From: Daedaleopsis sinensis
Lineage: Eukaryota > Basidiomycota > Agaricomycetes > Polyporales > Polyporaceae
Assembly (NCBI GenBank): GCA_033807695.1
Contig: CM066303.1
Coordinates: forward strand, 1,798,001-1,862,000
Reading direction: 5' to 3'
DNA length: 64,000 bases
The notes beneath the pieces were generated by a model. It was given only the letters and a program-made list of their open reading frames with translations. It made no database searches and had not been told where the DNA came from. Made by a program: the position numbers and the translations under genes. Positions 50,092 to 61,243 of this stretch are shown piece after piece (the first letter of the stretch is position 1; each line of letters begins with the position of its first letter).

Positions 50092-53000
50092 CTAGTCGAC
50101 CGCCCGAGCCTCCTCGTTCAGGGCGGACGCGTCGGCGCCTTCGGCGGCACGGTCGTCTGTTGCTGCATCGGCGCTGGCCTGCATCGCGTCGAGGGTGTCC
50201 TCGTCGACGTCGAGTAGGTTGCGCGCGAGGACAATGGGCTCCGTTCTCGCCAAGTACGGGATGACGCGAAACGCCGCGGTGGGCCGGTCGAAAACCGCGC
50301 CGTTGAGTTCCGACAGGATGTACGCGCCCCCCCGGTTGCGGGAGACGACGACGTACGGGCCTAGGTACCGGGGCCGCATCTTCCTGTTGAGGGACTTCTC
50401 GACGGCGGTGTTGCGCATCAGAACCAGGCGGCCTGCCTGCAGATCGTAGTCCCGAATCGTTGCTTGATGGTCTGCCTCAAACTGCCGCGCTGCTTCGACT
50501 CGACTCTGGAATACCGTGGACCTGAGGAGGGCCAGTTGTTCGGGGCGTTTTTGTAGTGCGATGGCCCGGCGCGCGACGAGCTCGTGCGTCGGGATGAGTG
50601 TCGTTGGGACGGGCATGAGGTATGTTGCTTCGGCGATGTCGAAAGGTAGAATCGGCGACGTGCCGGTGATTGCGAAATAGGGTGAGCAGCCCATCCTTCG
50701 ACGGTGCGTGACCCGGTCGGCCCACAGCACAGAATAGACTCGGGAGACCCAGAGGTCGGTGTCGCCCTCGCATGCCTTCACCAGGGAGTCGCGGACGTGG
50801 AAGTGGGGTCGCTCGACGATGCCGTTCGCCTGTGAGTTGTAGCCCGAAATGCGGATGTGTTTGATATGGTACTGACGCTCCATGTATTCTAGGGCGGCGA
50901 TGAACGGGGTCCCGTTGTCGGACACGATCTCTGCGAGCGCGCCCCACCGGCAGAGGAGGTCTTGGTAGATCCAGTCGCCGACAGTTTTCGCCGTGCAGGA
51001 CTTGACCGCACGGGCCTCGGGCCACGACGTCGTCGCGCAGCGGGCGTGCAGGACGTGCTTGTAGCTCCCCGGCATGTCCATGGAGTCGACGTGAACGCGG
51101 ACCATCGGCGCGGCGGGGTAGGTGATGGTCGGCGGTATGCTGACCTTGCGAGTTTGCCGTACTTGACATTGGTGGCAGGTGCGCACGTACCAGGCTGCGT
51201 CAGCCTTAATGTCTGGCCACCAAGCTCGCTCCGACAGGAAAGACGTCGTCGCGTGGATACCCCGGTGCCCGATGTGGTCGTGCATCTCGACGATAGCTTT
51301 GGATCGCTCGTCGCCGAAGAGTACTAGCTGGTATGCCCCGTTGGGCACAATCCGCCAGAGCTTGCCGTCGGCGTCGAGAAAGAACTGTTCGGCGTACCGC
51401 AGGAACCTTTGCTTCTCGCGGTCGTCGTTCGGTATAGGGGCCCCGGTCGCCAGCCAGCTCTTGACGTCGTCGATGCGTGAGTCGAATTTCTTCGCCTGAG
51501 TCGTGCGGGGGAAGTCTGCGTAAGGTGGGGGCAGCACTGCGTCCAGTCGCCCCGATGTGCCGCTTGTCTGTTGGAACAGCACTTGCACCATCGTGTCGGA
51601 GTAGAGCATCTCGTCGACCGGTGCGTGCGGGAGGGATGGCGGCGGGTTGATGAGGTGAAGGAACCCGTACATCTTGTCGACCCAGTCCTGGTACTCGTCG
51701 TCGTCGCCGTCGTCGGCGGGCTGGTCTCCGTCCTGCGGCGGTCGACGGGAAAGGCCGTCGGGTCCGTGTGTTGCGCCGGGAACGTGCACCAGCTCGAAGT
51801 GGTAGAGGTTAATGGCTACGATCCACCGGTTCATGGAGGCGGACGGGACGACGTCGGGGTTCTGCAGCATCCCCTTGATGTACTTGGCGTCAGTCTCGAC
51901 GATGAGGTTGCGGATGCCGACGAGGTAGAAACGGAGCGCCTTCAGCGATCGGTACAGGCCGTAGAGCTCGAGCTTGGGCTGGGAGAATCGTGCCTCGCGC
52001 TCGTTGAGCGTGATGGACCCGAATCGACTATAGTACCGAACTCGCGGGTTGTCGGCGTCCTGCTGCCCCAGCTGGTAACCTACGGCGATGAAGGAGGTGT
52101 CGACGGCGAGTATCACTGGCGCGCCCGAATCGTAGTCGATCGGGCGCAGCGCCGGTGAGTCGAGCAGGGCCTGCTTGAGGTCGGCCATTGCCTGGAGCTG
52201 CTCGGCGCCGAACTCCCAGGGGGCATCCTTCCGGGTGAGCTTGACGAGCGGATGGGCCCGCTTAGCGAAATCGCGGATAAAGATCCGGCCCACGCCTACG
52301 GTCCCCAGGAAGGCCCGGACGTCAGAGATGTTGGAGCAGGTCTGCCAGTTCACTACGGCGGCGACGTTCGAGGGCTCCGGCGCGCGGCCGAGAGGTGTGC
52401 AATAGTGGCCCGCCGCCGTGAATTTCGGCGGTGCGACTTCCGACTTTGGTCCTGAAAACGTCCCGCCGGCGTGCTTCATGCGCTGGACCACACGGTTGAG
52501 GTCGCCGAGGTGCTCCCAGAAATACCTGCGGACCCCAGGGTTTGCCGGGATACATTCGTAGGAACCGTCAATGCGTTGGTAACTGCTTTTCGGCCCCTTG
52601 ACAAACACGTCGTCGATGTACGTGAGCGCGCAGTGCGGAATTTCGGGCTGGAGGATGAAGGTGATGTCGTCGTGAAAGATAGGTACGGAGTTGGACCATC
52701 CCATGGGGAGCGTGGTGAGGCGCATAGCGCCGAAGGGGGTCTGGAAAGTGGTCAAGTCCCGAGAGTCTTCGTGGAGTAGCCGTTCGTCGTAGCCAACGTA
52801 AAGGTCTAGCACGGTTCCGCACGAGTTTCCGGCGAACTGCTCGGCGATGTGGTCGGGTATCGGCGGTACGCCGCTGTGCTGGATTGTGACTTCGTTCAGT
52901 GGCTCCAGGCTGTGTACGATGCGAACCGAGCCGTCTTTCTTGAGCACGCAAAACCATCGGGACCGGTAGGACGAGTTCGACGGCTCGTACACTCCGGCGG

Positions 53001-54021
53001 TGATCTTCCTTCGGAGGAGCTCGGTTGCTGGTCGATAGACACCGGGGGCCAGCGGGAAGTTCGTTTGTCGCCAAGGTTTGTGCGGAACCACAGGAATCTT
53101 GACCGGCGGAAACATGTCCTTGTCGAGCGTGCCCCGCTCCGAATCCTCCCAAGCGAAAGCGTCCTCGTGCGCTAGGAAAAAGGCGTCGAGCACGTCGAGC
53201 TCCTCCGGCGTGAGCCACTTGTGCTTCTCGCGCATGGTTTGTCGGCGCTCTGCCGTGTACCGCTTGCCGGGCGCGAACGGTGGCGGGTTCGGGTTCAGCT
53301 CCGGCAGTCCTTCGAGCGGGTCGCCGATAATCTGTCGAACGATGCGAAACTCGGCGGGCAGGTCTGTCATAATTGGCCGGACCTTCTTCGCCACGGGCTT
53401 GTACTTCTTTTTGGTTTTGAGGAAGACGTCCACGGGCACCTCGGCATCCTCGGCGGTCTCGGTCACGCCGGTGACTGACGTTTTTCGGCGCGGCGCCGAC
53501 GCGCTGTTCGGGAGTGGCGTGCAGGCTTCGGTGTCGGCCTCGGTCTCGACTTGCAACGGCGCAGGTGGTGAGACGTGGCTACGGAAATATGTGAAAACGT
53601 TCACCACCGCCTCCTTCGGCGATTTCGACGTCGTCGGCGTACTTGGCACGGTGGACTCCGGAGGGGTGGTGTGGCGACGCTTGGCGGAGCGTCGCGGTAG
53701 GGATCTCGTCGCATAGACGGGTTTTGGTACTGCCTTGGTGGCCCGACTATCTGCGGGCATCGGTCGGCGGTCCGCCGAGAGGGTATCGGGTGTGGGTAGG
53801 GCGGCGCCGGCTACGGCACCATTCGAGACAGCGGACAAAAGGGGCTGGAGACGTGGAGAAAGGTCGGGATCATCGCACATGCGAACGTAGGTTTCTTGTA
53901 TATTTTTGGGAGAGAGATCGGTCAAGGGGGTCTGGGAAACAAGGAAAAACTCGTCGGTCCTATGGTCATACTCGAGGACGAGAGCGACGTTCTCATCGTC
54001 GGCCTCTACATCCTCGACCAC
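50092..54021 (-). CDS. pol: E1 copy 2 pol
   Basis: 1309 codons, open. Differs from copy 1 by Val to Ala in the GPY/F-like tail (50273) and a silent change (52885). YIDDV, the HHCC site and the integrase acidic residues are intact. Expressed by the frameshift signal at 53972-54030. Confidence 0.95.
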   Translation of the reverse strand: MVEDVEADDENVALVLEYDHRTDEFFLVSQTPLTDLSPKNIQETYVRMCDDPDLSPRLQPLLSAVSNGAVAGAALPTPDTLSADRRPMPADSRATKAVPKPVYATRSLPRRSAKRRHTTPPESTVPSTPTTSKSPKEAVVNVFTYFRSHVSPPAPLQVETEADTEACTPLPNSASAPRRKTSVTGVTETAEDAEVPVDVFLKTKKKYKPVAKKVRPIMTDLPAEFRIVRQIIGDPLEGLPELNPNPPPFAPGKRYTAERRQTMREKHKWLTPEELDVLDAFFLAHEDAFAWEDSERGTLDKDMFPPVKIPVVPHKPWRQTNFPLAPGVYRPATELLRRKITAGVYEPSNSSYRSRWFCVLKKDGSVRIVHSLEPLNEVTIQHSGVPPIPDHIAEQFAGNSCGTVLDLYVGYDERLLHEDSRDLTTFQTPFGAMRLTTLPMGWSNSVPIFHDDITFILQPEIPHCALTYIDDVFVKGPKSSYQRIDGSYECIPANPGVRRYFWEHLGDLNRVVQRMKHAGGTFSGPKSEVAPPKFTAAGHYCTPLGRAPEPSNVAAVVNWQTCSNISDVRAFLGTVGVGRIFIRDFAKRAHPLVKLTRKDAPWEFGAEQLQAMADLKQALLDSPALRPIDYDSGAPVILAVDTSFIAVGYQLGQQDADNPRVRYYSRFGSITLNEREARFSQPKLELYGLYRSLKALRFYLVGIRNLIVETDAKYIKGMLQNPDVVPSASMNRWIVAINLYHFELVHVPGATHGPDGLSRRPPQDGDQPADDGDDDEYQDWVDKMYGFLHLINPPPSLPHAPVDEMLYSDTMVQVLFQQTSGTSGRLDAVLPPPYADFPRTTQAKKFDSRIDDVKSWLATGAPIPNDDREKQRFLRYAEQFFLDADGKLWRIVPNGAYQLVLFGDERSKAIVEMHDHIGHRGIHATTSFLSERAWWPDIKADAAWYVRTCHQCQVRQTRKVSIPPTITYPAAPMVRVHVDSMDMPGSYKHVLHARCATTSWPEARAVKSCTAKTVGDWIYQDLLCRWGALAEIVSDNGTPFIAALEYMERQYHIKHIRISGYNSQANGIVERPHFHVRDSLVKACEGDTDLWVSRVYSVLWADRVTHRRRMGCSPYFAITGTSPILPFDIAEATYLMPVPTTLIPTHELVARRAIALQKRPEQLALLRSTVFQSRVEAARQFEADHQATIRDYDLQAGRLVLMRNTAVEKSLNRKMRPRYLGPYVVVSRNRGGAYILSELNGAVFDRPTAAFRVIPYLARTEPIVLARNLLDVDEDTLDAMQASADAATDDRAAEGADASALNEEARAVD

Positions 54022-54030
54022 CGAAAACCC
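53972..54030 (-). promoter_or_regulatory. -1 frameshift signal of E1 copy 2
   Basis: Identical to that of copy 1: GGGTTTT at 54030-54024, 6-nt spacer, nested stems. Confidence 0.8.
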
Positions 54031-57000
54031 ATCGGCATCTCACGCATTCCCGCCGGCGCTGTCCCCTTCGCATACGTAGGCATTGCTATCTTCTTCCCGG
54101 TGTTTGGGCACGTAACTTCGAGCGTCTGCCGACCGTCGGCCTCGTTCCGAATTTCGGCGGACAGCAGTACCTCGAATGGTCGGCCCAGCAAGACGTCGTA
54201 GGAGGCGTTCTGGACGATGTGCATCTGGAGGTAGACCGTGATTCCACCGGCGATGGCCACGGGCACGTCGCGGGCTAGACCAAGCGTGCTCTGTTCCTCG
54301 CCGTTGGCCGACATCATCGTGATGCGCGCCGTCGGATCCCAACTGAGCCCCAACTCGTGTGCCTTGTCGACGCTACACGACACGATTTGCGACCCGCTGT
54401 CGAGGATACACTCTACAATGTCGGCGTCGTTGACCCAGGTGGCGATGGACCGCAGCTTGAAGCTGTTCGAGGCTACGATCCTGTCGGCGTTCGCGTCGGC
54501 GGAGACCCGGGCACCCACGGCGCCGATCAAGTTGACTCGGTACACTCCCTTAGGCCTCGGTTGCTGCCCAGCGGGAGCGTCCGCCGGCGGAAGGTAGTTC
54601 TGGGGGATGTTCGACGGTGCGTGCAAACGGTCCTCGCTGTCGGGGACCTCCTCGACGCGGGGCGACTGGCGGACAGGCCCGTACCGCGGACTACCGCCGA
54701 CGGGGGTCGTCGAGTCGACTACTGGCACTGGGGTACGGCGCAACGCCGTGGCCTCCTGCATGAGCTTGCGGACGTCGGGGGATATACGTAGAAGATCGGC
54801 GGGAGTAAGGGTGACCGATTCTTTCTCTACAAAGTTGGCACTGAAGACTCTTTTCGCAGCGGTCTCGTCGGCGATCGGCGCCGCGACTTTATACGCCGGC
54901 GTCGGGGCTACCTGTCTCTCGGCGGAGCGCGCAGGACGTGGCGGCGGCGCCGTCGCGGGGCGGTAGGAGAACTCGTGCGTCGGGGGATCACCCGCGCGGG
55001 TTGCATCTCGCGCCGCCGCAAACGGAAGGGGGGGGAACGTCGGGTCGTCGTCTTCGGTCGTCGGGGAGCGGGCGCGCGTGCGGTCTGGCTTGACACTCGC
55101 GTCCGCGTCGGCGACGTCCGATGGCCCCTCGGGAGACTGGCCTTCTTCGACGGGATCCTCCTGCGCGTCAGGCTCGTGTTCTACCACTTCGGGATTCAGC
55201 CGGACCGTCCTCGTCGTCTTCTTCGGCGGTAAGGACGTGATTACCACGCCGTCGAACACTTGCCTTGGCTTCTGGTTGCCGCGTTTCTTCTCCAGGATGT
55301 CGTTGGCTAGAGCCAGGTGCTGAGCGAGGCACTCTACATGTTCCTCCATACTGCGTTCCTCCGAGACCAGGACGGACTGTTGGTTGTTGACGTACGTGGC
55401 CGGCGCCGCAGTAGGTCTTTGTAGGGCGCCGAAGCCGTCGGCGATGGCGAACATCATCTGGCCCACGGGTCCGCCGACGACTGCCTTCTGGTTCGGGTTC
55501 TGCTCGTGCCAGGCCCGGACTTGGTCGACAAGCCAGCGACCAGGAAGGTGCCTCGGTACTTCGACGCCGCCGGGAAGGAGCACACGCCCAGTAGCGGGGT
55601 GGCGTTGGACCAAACCCTCGCGTACGTCCCGGTCCACGGCGCCGCACGTACGGGTCCGGCAGCCCGGGATTCCACAGTAGTAGCACGGTTCTCTAGGAGG
55701 CCTCGGGTAGTCGTTGGCTGGCCAGGGCCGGTTCTGCTGCTGCTGGTAGGCGTTCTGCGACGGCGGGGGATAGGCGTTCGGCGGCGGCCCCTGCTGGTAC
55801 TGGTTGCCGTTCTGGTAGGGGTTATTCATCGGCGGGCCGTTCGAGGCTTGCTGGTTCGCTGCCTGGAGGACCGGCTGAATCGCGGCTACGGCGTCGCGGA
55901 CCGCGCTGCTGATGATACTCTGAAAGACTTCCGCTTTGATGACGACGTTGTCGGAGGCTGGGGTCGGTCGAACCGTCTGCGGGGTCCACACGGCCGCGGT
56001 GTTCGGCGTGGCGCCGAGGGTCTGCGTCGGCGGTGCGTCGGCGGCGGTCCTGGTCGGCTGCTCGTAGGCGGCATGGAACGGGTTGTCGTTACCGAAGCAG
56101 TGGCAGATTGCCTCATGCACGTCCTCCATCTTGTAGGAGTCGTTGACGTCCTTAGCCACTTTGTAGCTGAGCCTGGCTTGGACCCGCTGGGCCAGGTCGG
56201 TGTCGAGGACCTTCATCATTGTGCTGGTGACCTCCCGTTCCGTCAAATCCCTCGTCGGCTTGTCGCGGGCGAGGTAGAGTGCGATAGGGTAGAGCCGGCG
56301 GTAGAACGCTAGATATTCCGGCAGCGTGCTGACTCCAAAGCGCCGAAGGTACTCGCCGACAACGGCGTTGTACTCGTCGACTGTCCAACGCTTGCTATCC
56401 TCTAGGCCCGGGAAGAACTCCAGTAGAGACTTCTTGAGGTCGGCGTAGGTCTTGGACGCATCGGAAAAGTGGGGGTGGGATTCTATCATACGCACATAGT
56501 CGACCTCGGCGTACATCGCGAGTGTCTTCTTCTTCTCGGTGTCGTCGGCGATCTGATAGTTGGCGATGACCCGGTCCACCTGGTCGAAGAAACGGAGAGC
56601 CCAGGTCTTGGTGGTATTCGCCGACGGTTCCCACACTGGGGCTCCGCGCTGGTTACGCATGGGCAGCGCCGCAAAGCCGGTTTGGTGAGCCATTCTGAAT
56701 AGGATCTGGGTCGGCGCTGGCACGGGGATGGGATTCGGGGTCGTGGTTGAGAAACTGGATAGGGAGGAGAGGGTTGACGCGGTAGAGTGCGGGGGACGCT
56801 GCACGTCGGCGGTAGGACGGGGGTTTCGGCGCGAGGTAAGGCGGTTAACGTCGGCGATGGGCGCAAGGGGCTGTTCGCCGCTCTGTTCGTAGCCTCGGCG
56901 TGTGCGAGTCACGGTGGGAAAGGACGTTGGGGGATTTTCGGGGGAGGGGGTTCGTCGGCGGTTCGTCAAGGGTCGCGGGGCACTTGTAGCTCCCGAAGGT

Positions 57001-57695
57001 TCGCTTGGTCCTGTTCCTGGCGGGATCCCTGGTCGGCCGGTCGCACAGTTCTCTTGATTCATGCCCGAGGTCTCATCCAGCCTCCCGCGGAGTGCAGCCA
57101 ATTGCGTCCCGGTTTCTTCAATCTCGTCGGCGAGCTGTTCCGAAAAATTAATCAGATCAAAACTTTGGGCAAACCATCGGTTCACTGCCTCGGGGTCCGT
57201 CCAGTCTTCCGGCAGCTGGGGCAAAGGCGGTGACGAGGGCCGAGACGGCGACCCCGACCCCGACGACGGCTGGCTCGTCGGCGACGCCAGCTTGATTGGT
57301 GGTAGTCGACTGAGAACCCCTCGCGGTGGGCTCCAAAATGATACGTCAACCGTAGATCTAAGGCTGATACCAACCAGAAGACCACAGAAGAACAAGAAAA
57401 GCGGGGAGTCCAGTCGATTCCCAATCACAGCGGCGAGCCGAGAGAGCGTCGACGGGTCAAGGAGGGACAAGAGGCGGACGACTACGTCGAGGAGACCGCC
57501 GAGAGTCGGCGTCGCGCCAACCGTGTAGGACGACGCTGAGGGAGTCACGGCAGGGCGCCGGGCGAGTCTGTGCGAGTGGAGACGGACGTAGAGCGACGAA
57601 GCGTAGGCGACAGTAGAACGGACGATCCAGACTAAAGAGAACGCAGCGTAGAGGCCGAAGAGCGCGTCGACGACGACGGTCGGCGTTCCCGACAT
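54006..57695 (-). CDS. gag: E1 copy 2 gag-protease, 1229 aa
   Basis: Same frame and features as copy 1, beginning at an ATG inside the right LTR. One missense change seen, Asn to Asp in the linker before the protease (55046). Zinc-knuckle cysteines and the protease DSGS motif unchanged. Confidence 0.9.
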   Translation of the reverse strand: MSGTPTVVVDALFGLYAAFSLVWIVRSTVAYASSLYVRLHSHRLARRPAVTPSASSYTVGATPTLGGLLDVVVRLLSLLDPSTLSRLAAVIGNRLDSPLFLFFCGLLVGISLRSTVDVSFWSPPRGVLSRLPPIKLASPTSQPSSGSGSPSRPSSPPLPQLPEDWTDPEAVNRWFAQSFDLINFSEQLADEIEETGTQLAALRGRLDETSGMNQENCATGRPGIPPGTGPSEPSGATSAPRPLTNRRRTPSPENPPTSFPTVTRTRRGYEQSGEQPLAPIADVNRLTSRRNPRPTADVQRPPHSTASTLSSLSSFSTTTPNPIPVPAPTQILFRMAHQTGFAALPMRNQRGAPVWEPSANTTKTWALRFFDQVDRVIANYQIADDTEKKKTLAMYAEVDYVRMIESHPHFSDASKTYADLKKSLLEFFPGLEDSKRWTVDEYNAVVGEYLRRFGVSTLPEYLAFYRRLYPIALYLARDKPTRDLTEREVTSTMMKVLDTDLAQRVQARLSYKVAKDVNDSYKMEDVHEAICHCFGNDNPFHAAYEQPTRTAADAPPTQTLGATPNTAAVWTPQTVRPTPASDNVVIKAEVFQSIISSAVRDAVAAIQPVLQAANQQASNGPPMNNPYQNGNQYQQGPPPNAYPPPSQNAYQQQQNRPWPANDYPRPPREPCYYCGIPGCRTRTCGAVDRDVREGLVQRHPATGRVLLPGGVEVPRHLPGRWLVDQVRAWHEQNPNQKAVVGGPVGQMMFAIADGFGALQRPTAAPATYVNNQQSVLVSEERSMEEHVECLAQHLALANDILEKKRGNQKPRQVFDGVVITSLPPKKTTRTVRLNPEVVEHEPDAQEDPVEEGQSPEGPSDVADADASVKPDRTRARSPTTEDDDPTFPPLPFAAARDATRAGDPPTHEFSYRPATAPPPRPARSAERQVAPTPAYKVAAPIADETAAKRVFSANFVEKESVTLTPADLLRISPDVRKLMQEATALRRTPVPVVDSTTPVGGSPRYGPVRQSPRVEEVPDSEDRLHAPSNIPQNYLPPADAPAGQQPRPKGVYRVNLIGAVGARVSADANADRIVASNSFKLRSIATWVNDADIVECILDSGSQIVSCSVDKAHELGLSWDPTARITMMSANGEEQSTLGLARDVPVAIAGGITVYLQMHIVQNASYDVLLGRPFEVLLSAEIRNEADGRQTLEVTCPNTGKKIAMPTYAKGTAPAGMREMPMGFRWSRM

Positions 57696-58085
57696 CGCCG
57701 AAATCCGTACTCTGGAGGGGAAAACCAAAACTGAATTCCAAGACACTACTGCGCGAACTAAGTACTACCGCCGTGACGAACGGCCGGTCCCGCGTGATAC
57801 AACCCGCCGTCTGACTAACAACCCGCCGCTATCTGAGACCCTGCGTCCCCTGGCCCTAAACCTCGCCCCAGCACCTACCAACCTTCTCGTCGTGACGGTG
57901 GCTGTGCTTCCGTGTCGCGCCGTCCCAGCCTCGTCCCGTACTGCTAGCCGTCGGGGGTGCGCGGTCCACGTCTCCGTCGGTGGCGAGTCGGCGCTGGTCC
58001 TACCGCCGTGGCGTCGGCGGTCAGGCTGTCGGCGATGGCCGCTGAGGCTCGAAAATACAGGGCTGGGCCTGTGGGGCACCCAACA
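57339..58085 (-). repeat. E1 copy 2 right (5') LTR
   Basis: 747 bp, same as the copy 1 right LTR, including A57873. Followed by CCGC and E2 gag. Confidence 0.95.
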
Positions 58086-58089
58086 CCGC

Positions 58090-59407
58090 GAACGCATCGA
58101 TACCGTCCGAGAACAAATCGTCGCGCTCAGTAGTCCCGCCGCCCGCGTTTGATGAGTCGAACGTAGATAGATATGCGTATCTACGTCCCACGTACAATGA
58201 TATATTAAACGAGCAGCACGACGCTGCACGTATAATGCGCGACGCGCCTAACGCGCCGCGCGGCGAGAACGCGCATAGGGGGGAACAAAATAATGTCAGG
58301 TTTGTTGCCCCCTCCGGCGAGACAGACCACTCGCGGCAGCCGGCGGGGTCCATCTCGGATGCACTCCGCCCAGGAGCTGCGAGGTATGGCAATGTCACAA
58401 TATACACGGCGGGACAGCCGATGAGCGTGCTCCAATCGACTGCCCCGCGCGCGGACACCACACCTACGGCGAATCCAAGAGCGCATCTCGACGCGCTCTT
58501 GGAGCAGCTTGTCAATAACATCAGACACAAAGTAGGCAAGAAACTGGTCATCCCGGAAGGGATGAAGCATCCAAAGATTGAGGTACCATCTAAATATGAT
58601 GGTGCTAACAACCACCAAGTATTTTATACTTGGTTGGATGGAGTACTGGATTGGATGCGAGCATACAATGTATGCGGTCCGGACGCGGACGGATATCGAC
58701 TGATATACTTGCGCCAGCATCTGAAAGGAGATGCTGACGACTGGTATGCTCAGGAGATAGACCATCCCGACAACTCGCGCACGCCATCGTTCGAGGAGGC
58801 AGTATGCCTCCTGCACGCAAGGTTCGTGCACTCGAGCACGGCTGCCCGCGCGACGGAGGAGTTCATAAAGTGCGCATATCGCTCTCAGAATGGAGTGGAG
58901 CGATATGCAGCGGACTTACGCCGCCGCGCGCGCGAGATGATCGAGCATCCAACGGAATATGAAATGAAATGGAAGCTATTCAACGGGCTGCCTGATAACA
59001 TCCGACGTAACCTCAGCATTAATCGAGGGATTACTGCTGAGTATAATCGTTGGGATACAATCGTGGAGAATGCTCGTCAACTCGAGGAGGCATATGCGGG
59101 CGCGGACGCGATTGGTCATCGCAACGCACCCACATATGTCCGCCCGACGACGAGCGCGAACCAGACAAGCCAGCACCGTCGAGACCGCGAAACGGGACGC
59201 AATCGGCACTCCCGCGAGCGACCGCGATCGCAATCGCGCGACCGCGGCCGTCGCGAGGAACCACGCGAATCGAGCTCGCGCACACTGACTGCAAAGACGC
59301 CTTACCGTCCTCCTACCCCCGGAGCAAAACCGCGTGATAACGCGTGTTTCGCCTGTGGCCAAGTGGGGCATTTCCGCGGTGACCCGTCATGCCCAAAAGC
59401 ATCGTAG
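58090..59407 (+). pseudogene. E2 gag, C-terminal part, unit 2
   Basis: As unit 1, with MKWKLF instead of MKRKLF. Lacks the N-terminal half, because E1 copy 2 rather than E2 precedes it. Ends at TAG 59405-59407. Confidence 0.8.
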
Positions 59408-61243
59408 GGACCCGCGAATGCCCGTCCTCGACCCCGTTTCCACTCGCAACGAGTAGAAGACGGCGAGGAATCCGAACTGGGACCCGGCCCCGAGCAATGG
59501 GGCGGATCCCAGTACGAGAGTGATCATGGCTCACAGGGCGAGCCAGAGGAGGAGGAAAACGGAGAGGACGATGCAAGCTCGGAAGTAGTACGGGCGCAAT
59601 CAATGCGAATCATTGATTGCGACTCGGAAACCGAGCCAGAAGAACCATACGTCCGTGTTTGCGCAATGCGTACGGAGCCCGGTGCAAAGGAGCGTGTGTA
59701 TGCCATGAAGGCACACACGCCCCCGCAGGCCCCGAGAGAGCATTCGGCAACAGTACGGCGTAGGTCTACCACACCGCTCATGGTACAACCCAACCGAAGC
59801 GCGAAAGAGACGGCGACATTGTGCGCACTAGTCGACGTGAACGGGATCATGGCGTACACCCTGTTTGATACAGGGAGTACGACTGATTCGATCACGCCGG
59901 AGTTTGCACATATATGCCGTGCTCCAAAAATAATACTGGAGCAACAAGTCACTCTACAACTTGGATGCTCTGGTAGCCGATCGAAGATCAGCTATGGCAC
60001 TAGAATACCGGTAAAGCTGGGGCCAGTGGACGATATCGTATACTTCGACCAAGTTAACCTTGATCGATACGACTGCGTCATTGGCACACCATTCATGGCA
60101 AAGTATGGAGTAGTGCTCGATGTGCAGAGGCGGAACATTATAGTGAACGGCACTATAATCCCCGCCTTCAGCCATGAGCAGGACTCGGAGTACCGAAGCA
60201 ACAGAAAGCGTGAAAGAAGTCCCTGACTCGCACACCCTCGCCGTGGTATTTCCAAAAGAAGTACCACGGTCGAGGAAGTTGAAGATCAGGACCTACGAGC
60301 GCAACGTGCTAAACCCACGTTACGCCATGATCATCCGTCAATATTTATCCCCTCGGACGAGGAGGATAAATATGAGAAAAAGAAGGCATCGGCAGACCGT
60401 AAAACTAAGAAGAAAAACAAAGTAAGTATCGTTGAAGAGGAAGATGAGGACATCAAGCGACAACGAGATGTTCCTCACCTTCCTCCACATCATCCTTCCA
60501 TATTCATGCCGACGGATGAGGAAGACAAGGAGCCTTCCTCACCCCGTATGAAAAAGAAACCAAGAAAAACAACGCACCGCTACAAGTCGGCGCAAAAGGG
60601 TCGACCAGGTAAAGAGCAGGAGACGGACTCACCACCGTCTCCCTCTGAACCCCGATCAACCCAAGCTGAGCCTTCAAATACGAGTGCGAATACCACTAAA
60701 CTGAGGATCGTGCATATACGATACTCGGACAGTGAGCACGCTACACTATCCCGGATGGAGCCACGTATCAAGACACGGGACTCTCGCAACCCGACGCCTC
60801 CGCTGAAGTATCGCGATACTGTCAGTCGGAAGTCGAGCGAGAACGTTCGCAGGGATCGGTTTGGACGAGAGGATCCGTACGGAATCAATGACGCCATGGA
60901 GGATGAGATAGTTAATCAACTGTCTCAGCCCCAGCTAAAAGAAGAAGAACTGCCTCATATACGGAAGAAGTGGATAGAGGAGGTATCCGATTTACTCGGA
61001 GACATCCCCCTAGTACTTCCTCCGTGGCGAGAAGTCAATCACCGAATACCGCTTGTTGACGATAACAAGCGGTATAACTACCATCATCCTCGATGCCCGG
61101 ATGCGCTCAAGGGCGCCCTCCGGGAAAAGATGGATAAATACATCAATGCGCAATGGTGGGAGATGAAACCCGCCACGCAAGCCGCACCGTTGCTTTGCAT
61201 TCCCAAAAAGAATGGAAAGCTACGTACGGTGGTCGATGCGCGA
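59408..61243 (+). pseudogene. pol: E2 pol fragment, unit 2
   Basis: As unit 1 but the protease region is uninterrupted up to TGA 60224-60226 because codon 59942 is CAA. This is therefore the less decayed copy. RT is truncated by E1 at 61244. Confidence 0.8.

Larger units (their letters stand above)
45235..58085 (-). mobile_element. E1 copy 2, complete, 12,851 bp, recombinant flanks
   Basis: Same structure as copy 1 shifted by 16,009. The left flank is E2 RT (last four bases GCGA), the right flank is E2 gag (CCGC GAACGC), so the element has no target duplication of its own. Its left LTR carries two variants (A45347, A45407) shared with copy 3 but not copy 1, while its right LTR matches copy 1. 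Confidence 0.95.
58086..61243 (+). mobile_element. E2 middle part, unit 2
   Basis: Second copy of 42077-45234. Differences: T58970 (Trp for Arg in gag), C59942 (Gln instead of the TAA stop), T59971 (silent), G60813. Ends at the RT junction with E1 copy 3. Confidence 0.9.

Noticed and set aside
29226..61243. E1 copies as three independent insertions
   Set aside because: Copy 2 lacks a target duplication and its right flank repeats E2 gag. The exact 16,009-bp period demands duplication of the whole unit.
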